Assembly (NCBI GenBank): GCA_023238725.1
Contig: CM041534.1
Location: forward strand, 24,059,803 to 24,123,802
Origin: Scortum barcoo
Lineage: Eukaryota > Chordata > Actinopteri > Centrarchiformes > Terapontidae
Direction of reading: 5' to 3'
DNA: 64,000 nt
The notes beneath the pieces were generated by a model. The model saw nothing but the letters and a program-made list of their open reading frames with translations. It was not told where the DNA came from and did no database searches. Positions 49,791 to 61,284 of the stretch are shown here, piece by piece. The position numbers and the translations under genes were made by a program. Position 1 is the stretch's first letter; each line of letters begins with the position of its first letter.

Positions 49791-51370
49791 AAAATGTCGG
49801 GGCAGATTGCATGCGACCACTATTGACTGACCGATGGGGAAACGTCTGCAGTGATTGTGAGCTAAGGCCTCTGAAACGTCTGCGAGATGGGATGAATAAT
49901 GGGTTTGTAGTTTGAATCCAATCAGCCAAAAACAAAACAGAAAAGTTTTCTTTTTGTTCTTTTACATCGACCAAATGATCATTATCACACATCAAGATTA
50001 TGTCTGTAAGACTCTTGAACTACAGGATTATTAGCCCAGATAATCCGTAATAATAATAATAATCGAATCAGACCCAGTTTGCCCTTTTATCCTCTAGTAT
50101 GGGGCGAACATTAGCCGAGCAACAGAAAAATCAAACGAACTTGACTTCACCTGATTTGTGATGGAAGTTTCATCTAAAACTGGGCATCACTGCAGCACAA
50201 CGAGAAGTTAAACCGCTGGAGGTCGACAAAAACAAAACGTTAAAATGTGCTGCATTAGCGCTGATTTTCCTGACGGCATTAGCACAAATAAAGCTTCCTC
50301 TGTTGTCAGATACTTTAAATCAACTACAAAATGAAAAAAACTGATGAACTGAAGAAATAAACATATTTTAGCACTTTGTGTACAATATAATTACACAAGC
50401 TAATTTCTATAGACATGCTAATGCTTGGGAGGGTATTTAGATTCACTTTGAAAATATTTAATCCCACATTTGTTTTGTCTGCAGTGGGATTAAGTGGCGC
50501 TATCAGTCAAACAGTTTAAGAGTTAAGAGTTAATCGAGCGTCCCACGTTGTTTCAGATGACTCCTGTGGGGTAAACGGCTGCGATGCCTCAGCTGGGCTG
50601 TCGTTTTACGGACGGCGACAGACCCCGAGCAGAGGCCGTCGGGTCAATAGTGATAATAGCAGCATGTGGAAAGGTTCGTCTGAGAGGACAGAGACAGATG
50701 TGGCTGCTGTTATAGATCCACGCTGCATTATCTGCCAGACCTCGGGCCAAACGACGGCCACTCAGGACACAATAGGAAGTACAAGTACACACACACACAC
50801 ACACACACAGAGGACATTTATTTTGGAGTAATTATTGATTTCCTCTGAGGTTAAAACATTACAGACATTACAGGTACAGTATTAAGTAATTAGTAAGAGG
50901 ATGAGATGGGGTTGAAGGAAAACTGTTAGGTGAAACATATATCGTGTCTTTACAATAATACATCCTCTGACTGTTGTTTAAACACCACACACACACGCTT
51001 TCAGATTTTTGAATCTCCCGCCGGTCATCAGATACACCTGAAGTGACAAACACGCCCGGAAACAAAAGTCCGACCCGCTGACAAAGATCAGCGCCACGCG
51101 ACACACAAAGTCAGCGTGACACCAGAGCAGTGTGTCGGTTTGAGCCTCTTGTTCTCCAAAACAATGAACGACATGAAGATGAAAGGATATTTTTTAAACA
51201 ACCCAGCCACGCCTGGAAGGAAAAGTAAAATCTGTTGCTCAGATTCAAAGAGATGAAGTGATTTGATGGACAGACGTTAAAGGAAAAACTGAAGGAGAAG
51301 AGTTTGAAGAAACTTTGAACAAATGAAAAATACACCAACATTACTGCTGTTTCTTTTGGGGATGATTGAA
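49791..51370. other. Intergenic with a possible non-coding element at 50570-50770
   Basis: 50570-50770 has many CpGs for the locality and GGTCAATAGTGATAATAG, but no recognisable protein. An (AAT)n patch is at about 50049-50065 and a (CA)11 at 50788-50808. Otherwise featureless. Confidence 0.3.
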
Positions 51371-51373
51371 GAG

Positions 51374-51545
51374 AGATTCAAGATTCAAGATTTTATTATT
51401 ATGTGCAATTATCACATGGAGAAGTCGCTGAAAATGAAACTCCCTTGAAACAAACTCCCTTAAACAATGCTCAAAAATATTTGGAAAAAAAAAACGCACG
51501 TGCAAAAAGAAAAAAAGATATAGAACTAAAATATACAATGAACTT
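51374..51545 (-). mobile_element. Short 3' end of an L2-like LINE
   Basis: Begins with ATTCAAG repeats followed by TTTTATTATTATGTGC and an A-rich interior containing CTGAAAATGAAACTCCCTTG. The layout is the same as the 3' end of the LINE at 46212: terminal ATTCAAG(G) units, then a T-run and a TTAT.GT segment. Only the tail is present. Confidence 0.5.
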
Positions 51546-52440
51546 AGTAATGTAATAGTAGTAATAAATGCTGTGCAGATGTTTCATCAGTAACTGATTA
51601 CTTTAAAGTGCAGGAAGTAATCAGAGAAGTACAGATAGATGTGTTTCATAGTTTATTATTTGATTAAAACATGCACTGTTGGATTTTTAAGCATCAGAGT
51701 AGTTTTAATAAAAACTTTGATTAAATTCAGTCTTAAACTGTTTTTTCTATCTGACTCTTGTTTCTTTTGCTGAATATGTTTGGTCAACGTTTTACAAAAG
51801 TTGTAAGGAGGTTTTTGGTTTTATAACCTGAGTTTCCTCAATGTTAAGATGAAAGAACATCAAAGTTTTGGTTAAACATCTTGTCTTCAAATCACATTAA
51901 ACTTTTTAAATCTTTAACCAAGACAGTGATTCTCTAACCCTAATCTATATTAGCATACAGTATGTTCTTTAGTAATATTTCCTCATTATGTTAATAAGAA
52001 TTGAGGTCACATATCATTTATCTCACAGTGTATTCGCCGTCGTATAATAACACAGTTTGAACATGAATCTTTCCTTTAATTCAACCATGTGAGGTGAGTT
52101 TTATCGGCTCAGTAAACCTCACGTCTTTGTTGCAGCAAAAAGGTAAAAAGTTTTTCCTGACACTCAGATATCTTCTGCCTCCCTCAGCACCCAAAGGAAA
52201 CTCATGAAAAAGCCAACATGAGAAAAATCTGCAAACAGAAAGCTGCGTTTGGTGGAGACTTTCAAGTGTTCAGCACAACATTTTAATCGATGCGTTGTGT
52301 TGTTTCCTGTCACAATGGGGGCTTAAATTCACGTCACCGTCATCTGAAAGCCTTTGACTGGACTCATTTGAACAGATGATGAGTGAAACCAAAATTATTC
52401 CTCCAATTATACAAAGACTAATAAAGATGGAAACTTTTTA
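51546..52440. other. Intergenic, nothing recognised
   Basis: AT-rich; no exon or repeat supported. Confidence 0.4.
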
Positions 52441-52443
52441 TTT

Positions 52444-52500
52444 GTGTGTGCGTAGTGTGTAAAGTGTGTGTGTGTGTGCGTGAGTGTGTGTGTGTGTGCA
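52444..52500. repeat. Interrupted (TG)n microsatellite
   Basis: TG/TGCG runs broken by AAAG and GAG. Confidence 0.85.
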
Positions 52501-52745
52501 GTGAAGCCAGCTCTGAGCGGTCCCGACATGAACGTATGGTAACATGGCCTGACCTCCGGCGCTGTAACACTTTTGTAGATCGGCGCGCATTGGCCTGCAG
52601 GTCCTTTTGTTCCCCGACCATACACCACAGCGGGGACTGAGCCGCCGGGGTCAAAGGTCGACTTGGTCTCTTTAAAAAAGGAGACCTTGTTTTCCAGATG
52701 ACTGCCAATTAAAGACCCCCCTCCTTTTTATTTCCTGCTCAGCTG
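52501..52745. promoter_or_regulatory. Candidate regulatory element with a DR1-like site
   Basis: GC-richer, repeat-free block. GGGTCA-A-AGGTCG at 52648-52660 is a DR1 with one mismatch per half. Next to it GGTCTC and GAGACC (about 52666-52685) form a short inverted repeat around a T/A-rich centre. ACTGCCAATTAAAGACC follows near 52700. Confidence 0.3.
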
Positions 52746-54555
52746 ACTGGACAGAGATTTACTGACAGAAAAATGTTTTTTTCACAGTCAGGATGGAACG
52801 ACGATGAATTAGTTATAATAACTGATAATTATTAATCAATATAGTTAATTATAATTACTGACATGGAAAAGAGAAAAGTAAAATACATATGAATGATTGA
52901 GTACGATGGTCATTTAAATGATTTATCTGAGAAATGATTAAGCTTTTTTAACAGTAAAACGGAAAATAGACTAAATTATCAATACATTTTAAAATCTTTT
53001 AAGTGGACTGATAATGTGATTTTTATTTACTGATCTATCTTTCACTGCAAAATGCATGGGGGGGATTTAATGTTAGTTGGGGAATGACAACAATTACAAG
53101 ATGTGCCTTGAAACTGCTTTAGCATACAACCCATACAACCTACATATTGAACACATAACTGTTCATAAGATGCCGTGTGTGTTGACAAAGGCTTTGTAAG
53201 GAGGAAGAATCAGTTTGTGTGTCCATGAGGCCATTTTTACTGATTTTAAACCTACATGAAAAACAAATATTTTAATAGCAGCTGCATGAAGAAGCTGGTG
53301 AGGGAAAAATGGTGAGAAAACTTCCATGAATTTATAATTATGTGATGATTATGTGACCTTATGTGATCTAAGTGACAACAAAAGAGTCTTCTGCTCCGTG
53401 AGGCTGAACTCAGCTCAGTGTTTTAATGTCAGCGTGCTCACAACGACAGTGCTAACATGTCAAAGTTAAAAGTTAAGTTAAGTTAGAAGTGGTGCTAAAG
53501 GGAAAAAACAAAAAAGGAGACCGAACTGATAACTGACTCATAAATGCACAAAATATAGTGGCAATCTTTGTGATAGCAACACGGTGGACGAACCAACAAA
53601 CATCACCATGTGCTGCTGACATGTTTAAAGATATTATGAGGAAGTTTTTCATTTTAAATAAAGTCCGTTAAGTCACAATTTATCACCGAATGAGTTAACA
53701 CAATGGTGACTGACTGCAGGATTCGCAGTGTTACGACCCGGGTTTCCTGGAAAAAAACAAGCAGCACAGTTCAACTTTTTGCCCGCTATTAAAGCTGCTG
53801 TTTTTTCTGATCTCTGCTGCTTACTGTGGACGACGAAACAAAAGTGAGGTCCAAAAAAACACACCTGAAATGACTGATTATCGTCAAAGCTGCCCTGAAA
53901 GACGACAAAATGAAAATCTGATGTTGTGCCTGCAGGAAGGGCTGAGGGGGAGGAGAGGAAGGTTTATATGACAGCGTCTATAAAACGAGTCATCATCATC
54001 ATCATCCTCCTTCCTCACCCCTCAGGCGCTCTGTAACATGGTCCTCCCATCGTCTCTCTCTCCATTAATCCCCCACGCTGACCTCTGAGCTTCGTCTGGT
54101 TACTGTTTAATCTGGTGTCTCTTTGGTGGAGTTCAAATGTTCAGTTCAAATGTATTAAATGTGTCATCAGGCGTCATGTAAATCATTTTTATATAGAATT
54201 TTATATTTTTAATTTACTTAAATAAGAGAAGCTGCAGTTATCGCCATCAACTGTGAGCCATGGAGCACATTTATTCTTCATACTACATTACATTATTCAC
54301 ACATAAATAATGATGAACAGACATTATCCATCAATTCATTTAAAAAAGTGCTTTAAAAAGTGCTTTTTATTGATTAAGAAAATACAAAACAATCATTAAG
54401 GGCAAAAACAAACACGTAATTTTAACAGAAAATGGCAAACTCAAGGTTATAAATCAAACAGTTTAAATTTTCCCATTAAATTGTGTTATTTAAACCATAA
54501 AATCTTGATGAAATAATTATGGGTAGAAGTTGCATGTGATGCAATAAAATAAAAC
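52746..54555. other. Intergenic, nothing recognised
   Basis: AT-rich with short ATC-triplet runs near 53990-54005 and poly-A runs. No exon supported. Confidence 0.4.
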
Positions 54556-54559
54556 GAGC

Positions 54560-54740
54560 CAAGTCATTTTATTTTTATTTATAAAGTCCAATATCACAAA
54601 TCACAGTTCTCCTTAAGAGGACTTTACAATCAGTACGACGTCCTGTGTGCTTAAAAAGCCTCGACTCAGAGAGGAAAAACTCCCAAAACACACAAAATGT
54701 AAATAAAATGGAGGAAAGGGTGAGATAGTTGCTGCGTCTC
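54560..54740 (+). repeat. Dispersed fish repeat fragment
   Basis: Reads TTATTTTTATTTATAAAGTC, CAATATCACAAATCACAG, GGACTTTACAATCAG, CGACGTCCTGTGTG and GAGGAAAAACTCCCAAAA. This is the same succession seen in a very common fish interspersed repeat that starts 'tttatttataaagcccaatatcacaaatc'. Family not assigned. Confidence 0.55.
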
Positions 54741-54892
54741 AGTCCGGTTTCTCTAACGGCGAGGACGGCGTTGTGGCCTGTTGAATGTGAGAATGTGTAA
54801 TGAACAAGAGGCATTCATTATAGATCACACACATCATTTATTCATCCGTCTGCTCTGTCTGTCTGTCTGTAAACACGCCTGTGATCCACAGC

Positions 54893-55349
54893 GTGTGTGT
54901 GTGTGTGTGTGTTGGTATGTGATTGTGTGGTTGCTTTGATGGTTAATGTATTTCTGAGTGTCTTCACTGGGTCACCTGTACGTGTTTGTCAAAGGTTTTC
55001 TTCTTTCTCTTATTTCTATTAAAGCAATTTGTTTTCTTCAAATCCAGAAAAATATTCACCCTTTTTTTATTTGTATCTTTATTGATTACCATAACTGATT
55101 AACAGTCGACGAACAAACAGTAGTTTAAGAGCAGGTTTTTGATATTTAACATTTTCAGTCGGCAGGTCGGTCTCTAACTTTCTGAGCTCTTTTTTCTTTC
55201 GGCGCTCGTCTCTCTCGTCTTAATGGCCTCTGAAACGCTGATATCAACAAAACGCATTAATGCTCCTGTGAGTGAGACAGCTTGATGAGCGCCGAGTGCC
55301 GATGATGTATGGATCAAAATCCGAGGGAGTCTCTCTCTCTCTCTCTCTC
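54893..55349. repeat. (TG)n at 54893-54911 and (CT)n at 55329-55349
   Basis: Two short uninterrupted dinucleotide runs flanking otherwise unremarkable DNA. The second splits the first copy of the duplicated element that follows. Confidence 0.85.
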
Positions 55350-55410
55350 CAGGACGGTAATTTGTTGTGTTTTGACATGTCCAGATATCGACACGGTGCA
55401 TTATGGCTGT
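55250..55410 (+). promoter_or_regulatory. Duplicated non-coding element, copy 1
   Basis: The core at 55356-55408 reads GGTAATTTGTTGTG, TTTTGACATGTCCAGATATC, then GGTGCATTATGG. It matches copy 2 (56208-56258) at roughly nine of ten positions. Weaker similarity extends upstream (GCGCCGAGTGCCGATG here against GCGGCAAGTGCGGATG there). It contains TGACATGTC (TALE-homeodomain-like), GATATC and a POU/homeodomain-like GCATTATG. Not a known transposon and not coding; an enhancer-type role is inferred. Confidence 0.5.
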
Positions 55411-55851
55411 CATTATGAACGTCATTTCAGCTTTTCTGCAGCTGAAAAACAAAACAAAAATGATAAATAACGACAGTTGACCAAATATAAAGAATAAAAA
55501 ATGATATTTTGCAGAATGTGGGGACATTTCCAAGCTTCATAAGCATGTATAGATGACATTAATTTACCGTTACTGTCCTTTGAGCTGCAAGATTGTCCCT
55601 CTATGCACAGATCATCTCATTTTCATGACGCATCTGTGGGGCAGAACCATGCAGGAAGTCAGATATCAGCTCAACATGAGACTCCTTTAACTTTATTTGA
55701 TCCAAAGAGAGGAAACGAGTCAAAATCACACAGTTTGGTGAACCATGCACGTGTGATTTTTCTAGTTAATAACAATCTGTCACTCCTTCCACTTCTGTTC
55801 ACATCAGACGAGAAGTGTAATCCACACACTCGCTGCAGTATATATAAATAT

Positions 55852-55896
55852 ATATAATCTGTATAAATATATATATTATATTTATACAGATTATAT
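55852..55896. repeat. Perfect AT-rich hairpin
   Basis: 20-base arms (55852-55871 and 55877-55896; ATAATCTGTATAAATATA against its exact complement) around a 5-base loop. The stem is too short and AT-rich for a typical microRNA precursor; more likely a cruciform-prone palindrome or a microsatellite-derived inverted repeat. Confidence 0.8.
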
Positions 55897-56111
55897 TCTC
55901 GATAAGCGTTTGCCCATTTTTAAAAACTACAGCTCCTCCTGAACATTCACGGATGTTGTTGTGATGGTTTTTTACATGACTAATTAATAAAAAGTGAAAT
56001 TATCATTGTTCTTTTGCTTATTTCTGTTGGAAATGAACTTGTTGAACCGGCTAACAGCGCGGCGTTATGATAAAGAACCGAAGGAGCTTAAAGCTCAGAG
56101 AAGCAGGCAAC

Positions 56112-56262
56112 TAAACGCATTTGTCGGCGGGTGAATGACGGGACTCGAAGAGCGGCAAGTGCGGATGTTATCTACTTGAGGTTGGGTCAGAGGCTCGGAG
56201 ATGGGATGGTAATTTGCTGTGTTTTGACATGTCAGATATCAATATGGTGCATTATGCTCCTG
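56112..56262 (+). promoter_or_regulatory. Duplicated non-coding element, copy 2
   Basis: The core at 56208-56258 is the partner of copy 1, same strand, about 855 bases downstream. Its TGACATGTCA is a perfect palindrome; copy 1 has one extra C at this point. The (CT)n run inside copy 1 is absent here. Confidence 0.5.
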
Positions 56263-56511
56263 CACTTCATTTCATCCACACACACGAGGGAATAAGAGTT
56301 GAAAACTGCTTTGGTAGAAAACTGACGGTGACCTGAAGCTTTGAGAGAGCTGAGCAGAGAAGTCATTTAAATCTTTGTTTTTCTGTGGCTGAAATGAAAA
56401 AAGGTTTGATTAAGAATCTCAGGGGACATTTGTACATGTTTGTATGAAAGGAACGTCATTTATTCTTTGGAAATGTACTGTAGATCGATGGATTTAAAGA
56501 CTTTGTTGTTC

Positions 56512-56735
56512 AAGATAAGAGAGATAAGATAAAACTGTATTAATCCCACCACGGGGAAATTCACTTCGTTAAAGCAGCTCGAAGATAGACAGGCAAATAT
56601 GAGAATAAGTACAAAAAGTAAATATAAGATATAAAATATAGAAAGTAAAAATGACGTAATTACACTGTAAACATAAATACACTATAAACATCCTCCATAT
56701 ATACAAACTGTTTTTGCACTTGGTATAAGTAAAGT
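56512..56735 (-). mobile_element. 3' end of a LINE with GATAA-type terminal repeats
   Basis: AAGATAAGAGAGATAAGATAA, then CTGTATTAATCCCACCACGG, GGAAATTCACTTCG and an A-rich interior. In reverse this is the familiar fish LINE ending in which 'tttccccgtggtgggattaataaagt' precedes TTATC repeats. It shares AAATACACTATAAACATCCT with the fragment at 60950. Confidence 0.6.
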
Positions 56736-58090
56736 GATCAAAGGACTTTTTTTAATTCACAATTTACAGTTCAATACACAAAGTGAAAGAAACACCAAAA
56801 TAATTAAACTAGTAAATTAAAAAATAGTTCTCCAACTTTGATGAAAGTGCAGAAATTAACCCAAATCTTACAAATCCATCCAAGATAGTTGTGCATCATA
56901 TCCAAAAACCAGCAGACTTGCAGAGTTTATTTCAGACCCTCGTTTCACTTCGTCGTGCTAACCTCGTCTTCAGATGTCTCATTTGTTTTTCTGGCTTCAA
57001 AATCAAGCCTGGCACGAGCGAGGCGTTCGTGAACAGCAGCTGTCTGTATGTCAGCGTACAGTAACAGGATCGCTGATCCTCCGGCCATGTGCCATATGCT
57101 CTCCCACGGCTGCAGGTAAAGCTTAACCAGAAAGGCTGCAGAACATAGAGGAGGCTCTTATTTCCAAAGTCGCTGTGTGTACCAGGCAATCTGTTTGTGA
57201 CCATAAAGATGGGAGTTAAATTGGAACGACCACTCTCTTTTTTTTAAAAGTAGTCACGACTCAGCTGATGATGCACCTTTCTTGGCGAGATAACGAGATT
57301 ATCTTGTAGCTGAAACTTCAGTGGTTAAAATTTCTGCTTCAGTCAAATATCCTGCTCAAGTTTCTTTCATAATGAAGCTTTGCAACCGCAGATTTTAAAT
57401 AAAAGACTCACAAAACCAACTTAGTTTGAAACCATCTTAAAAAAAACCCCACCAAATATGAAAAGTTCATGATGTGTTTTGTCATTTATTTTTTATATTT
57501 TCTTGTCTGAGTGGCATCAGTCTGTTATTTCTTAAAAACAGTGATGGATTTGTTGAATTATTTGCGATAAGAAGTTATTTCTTATATGACATTTTGCAGG
57601 TGTTTCTTCTGTGATGGTAAAACTCAAACCTGCAGTGAGGCATAAACGTTGGCGTGATTATATTTGTCTCTTAACTTCATTTATTCTGACAAAACAGGTG
57701 CATTTTAGTGCTTCTTTATCACAATGCAAATTTGACTCTACTTTCAAATACAGGTACAATATGTTTAATCAATAACAATCGAATAAAGCTAATAATTTAA
57801 ATATCAGATCATCAGTTTGTCATGTCACAACAGTCAAGGATGGTTAAATGAAATGAAAAGACATTTATAAAAACTGAAAACATGAACGTGTAATATAATC
57901 CTTTACACCCGGACACTGAGAGGCAGTAAACCTGTCAAACAAACAATCAATACTTTCCCCTGTTCAATGATGAGCCCTCCATTATCGTCATCACAACCCT
58001 CATCACCATAACAACCCATCCAGGCTAATCAATCGGACTCCTTCCACAGATCTCCTCCTCACCATTGTCATCTACTCAATTAATAATTCA
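56736..58090. other. Intergenic, nothing recognised
   Basis: AT-rich, no exon or repeat supported. Confidence 0.4.
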
Positions 58091-58340
58091 GACATTTGAT
58101 TGGCAGAGGAGGATCAATTATCTCCTGGTTTTGTCCAGTTTTTTTTTTTTTTTCGTCTTTCTCTGGGAGCTCATTTTGATCGACAGGCCGCAGCTCGGCC
58201 GTCACGCCTGTCACCTCAGGGCACAAACCGAAGGCTCCGGCTGATCAGACGCCCTGCTACCGACCCGCCATCTCGCATTCATCGTAATTGTGAGTTCGCT
58301 TCTGTCGAGTCGGCGGGTGACAGAAGTTACATTCGTGAAA
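58091..58340. promoter_or_regulatory. Candidate conserved non-coding element
   Basis: Contains TTTGATTGGCAG, GGATCAATTATCTCC, ATTTTGATCGACAG, CTGATCAGACG and ATCGTAATTGTGAG around a poly-T run, with more CpGs than the flanks. No protein recognised. Confidence 0.25.
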
Positions 58341-59289
58341 TGAGAGCAACGATGATGATGCCCCCGCGGAGCGAGAGGCAACAACAACCCCTCCTCACTT
58401 CTTCATTCTGTAAAGTTGGATGAACTGATGGAGTTTCTTCAGTTCGTGTCAACTCTGGAGTCAACAAACACTTCAAAGTAAGGAAAAGTTCAGACTCCTC
58501 CACTCAAACTTCTCCTTCAGAGTAAAAGTCCTGTAAAGTTCACCATGAAATGAGGAGTTGATGGAGGAGATGCTTTTTAAATTTTAAAGGTTGAATGAAG
58601 CAAAAGGAGAAAAGAAATCAGGCTAGTTAGCACAACCTTTCCACTGGACTCGCAGCGATCGGAGGATTTGCTCGTGGGTACAAAGAAAATCCAGGCAAGT
58701 CTTGTTTGATGCACAAATTTGTGCGTTTAGCCTGTTTGAGGAGGTGCATCACTGTCCATATTTTAACCCTCCTGTGTTGGAGGAAGACCTCCACAAAAGA
58801 GGAAAAAATCAGGAACTCATCTCTCAGTTATCAGGTTGGCTTGCAAGCTTTATTTTTTTTTCTTAATTAATTGATACGATGCACAACCCAACCCAGGAAG
58901 TAGTACTAATGAGGGTGGATGTTGGATGAAAATGGACTCAAGTGTGACAGATTTCATGCAGGAGGTCAAACCTTATGTCCCATTATGCACCTGCAGTTAA
59001 GTTTGCATGTTTGTTGCTTAACTGTGATGTTTCCCCTTGATTTTAAACCATTTGGAGTCGTTTATGAATAATTTTGAATTTAAAAAATGTTCCTCACCTG
59101 AAATTTTTGTTAGCTTAACCGTGACCATGGTGGCTGTGCAGGTGCTGAAAACATCATTTTAAAATCATCAAATATCTGCCAGCAAGGTTTAATCTTCATC
59201 CCTCCTCCTCCTGATGGATATTTCTCTGTTTTGACTCGTCCATCGCAGGTTTCCCTCGCTTCCTCCCCTCTTCTTCTTCTTCTTCTTCT

Positions 59290-59430
59290 CTCTGTACCTT
59301 CCAACGAAGCTCATTAAATATTCACAGCTCCATTCTGAGCTAATTGTCCTCAACATGGCAGAGAGCAGAGGAATGAAATTAACCCATTAGCCAGGAACTG
59401 CTTTCATCAGAGCTAATGCGGGTGGCCCAG
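59290..59430. promoter_or_regulatory. Candidate conserved non-coding element
   Basis: Repeat-free block with GCTCATTAAATATTCA, CTGAGCTAATTGTCC, AAATTAACCCATTAGCC and GAGCTAATGCGGG: four TAAT/ATTA cores in about 110 bases, a homeodomain-cluster pattern. Confidence 0.3.
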
Positions 59431-59434
59431 GAAG

Positions 59435-59500
59435 GTGTGTGTGTGTGTGTGTGTGTGTGTTCATACCACGTGCACACACACACACACACACACACACACA
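59435..59500. repeat. (GT)13 and (CA)14 in inverted arrangement
   Basis: (GT)13 at 59435-59460, a 12-base spacer with CACGTG, then (CA)14 at 59473-59500. The two runs are mutually complementary, so the strand can fold into a stem of about 26 pairs. Confidence 0.95.
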
Positions 59501-59814
59501 GCTTCATCACAGCGGACGTCATCATTCAGAGACATTGTGAATGTTTTTGTTTTATTTTGTTCTTTATTTCTTTGTGATTTTATTTCCTTTGTGTTGTTTC
59601 TTCCTTCTCTCACCAATTTCATTTCTATTATTTTACTACAACTGAGGAACTTTAAGTACATAGTTCATTTTTATGTGTGTGTACTTTTAATTCACATGCA
59701 CGGCAGATTAAGCTTATTTTTAAATGAAGTGTTTTTTTCACGTGCATCAGAACTAACAGTGATCTTTTCACCAATTTTCACTGGGTTTAATGAAGAGTCA
59801 GCTTTATAAATATT

Positions 59815-60210
59815 TGGTAGTGCTCCATTTTAGTGGTCTGCAAAAGTGAAAATTACCAGGTAAATTTCCTTTTAATTCTTTAAAATTACCCCATTATTTA
59901 GCCCAGAGTTACTGAAAATGATCCTAACGTTATTTATATTCATGAATTTCCCAAAAAAGGGAATAAATAGCTACTCATTTCTTTTAACCATTACCAGGTA
60001 AGTAATATCAATTTAAAGCTTTACTCTGATGTTCCTTATAAATAAGCTACGTGATGAACTGAATGAGTGAATAAATGAATGAACGTTATTTATTTGGCAC
60101 CTTTCACAAACAAAATTCATCTCAAAGTGAACTTTCCAAGTAAATTTACAAGAAATTAAATGAAGTTGCTGCTAATTTCAGCTGCATTTTGTGAGAGTAA
60201 ATAAAGGGGT
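59815..60210 (+). repeat. Dispersed repeat, copy B
   Basis: Starts GGTAGTGCTCCATTTTAGTG and passes through ATTTCCCAAAAAAGG and ACCATTACCAGGTAAG. It then reads GAATGAACGTTATTTATTTG, GCACCTTTCACAAAC and TTTCAGCTGCATTTTGTG. Order and wording match copy A at 43030, but this copy is longer. Confidence 0.65.
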
Positions 60211-60263
60211 TATTTGGGGTTTTTTAAATCTGAATCTTCCTTCCTGCATCTTTCTTTCCATCC

Positions 60264-60265
<2 letters not shown>

Positions 60266-60299
<34 letters not shown>
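60266..60299. repeat. (CT)n microsatellite
   Basis: About 17 uninterrupted CT units. Confidence 0.95.
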
Positions 60300-60302
<3 letters not shown>

Positions 60303-60949
60303 CTCCAGGACCCCCCCTCCCCTCTCAGCTCAGGTCAATAGCTCTCTATTGAATGTATTGACAGGGTAAAGTGGTCCCACTTAACAGCACAGAGCTCCTC
60401 GATCTCATGATGATCTCCAGAGGCGACTGAGAACGAGGAGGCAGGGGGGAGGAAGAGAGAGGGAGAGGAAGGATGAAATAAACTTAAACTCAACTGAAAG
60501 GTTTGAAGGCCTGAAAACATTCACAGTCGGTGTTTCCACAGTTTTATGTAAAAATAATGACAGCAGACAGAGACTTTAGTGATGACTGAAGGGGGAGTGT
60601 TTCTGACTCTATACTTCATTCTTAGACTTCATGCTACACCTTCAACACTCGAACCGTTTATACCTGAAACCACCAACAGGTAAAATTTACCTGTGCGCCT
60701 TCGATTTTAAAAATGGAAATCGGAAAATGAAAAAGGACTTTTTCCAGTGACCTCTTCTGAAACGTTTGCTATGTCTCGATCATTAGACGGGCCCCCCAGG
60801 TCTGACTTCAGGAGAAAGTTAAAGGAGAACAGCCTGATCAACCGATGATCAAAGTTAATTCGACATAAACCGAGTGAAAACAAGCATTTACATTTCTTAT
60901 ATCGGGTAAAGATATAAATGTTGTTGTGTTTTTAATCTGGACTATATTT
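60300..60949. other. Intergenic, nothing recognised
   Basis: A C-run and purine-rich patch at 60308-60475, then AT-rich DNA; no exon supported. Confidence 0.4.
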
Positions 60950-61010
60950 AAGATAAGATAAAATGACATAAATACACTATAAACATCCTCCATACATACA
61001 GATTAATATT
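60950..61010 (-). mobile_element. Short LINE 3' fragment
   Basis: AAGATAAGATAAAATGAC then AAATACACTATAAACATCCT, shared with the LINE tail at 56512-56735. A second, shorter remnant of the same family. Confidence 0.5.
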
Positions 61011-61284
61011 TCCCTGGATAATAAATTGAAGATGATTTAAATAATTAGTGATTAAAGTGACGGATGCTGATGATAAATGTTGAATTAAAGAGTCCAACAG
61101 TGTTTCCTGCAACAACAGAGAGTGCACAGTTTTAGGTAAAGTCTTCAATATTTTATTAAAATGAAGTTATATACTTTTGAAAAGCAACTGTTGGCAGCTC
61201 AAGTGTTAATTCATAAAGAACATTTTCACTTCCAGTAACAATCGATGGAGCCAAAAGTCAGAAGCAAAGTTTAAATTTATTTCT

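Noticed and set aside
38405..59346. Shared ATTCTGAGCTAATTG at 38405 and 59332
   Set aside because: A 15-base match between two places in 64 kb is expected a few times by chance; flanks do not align.
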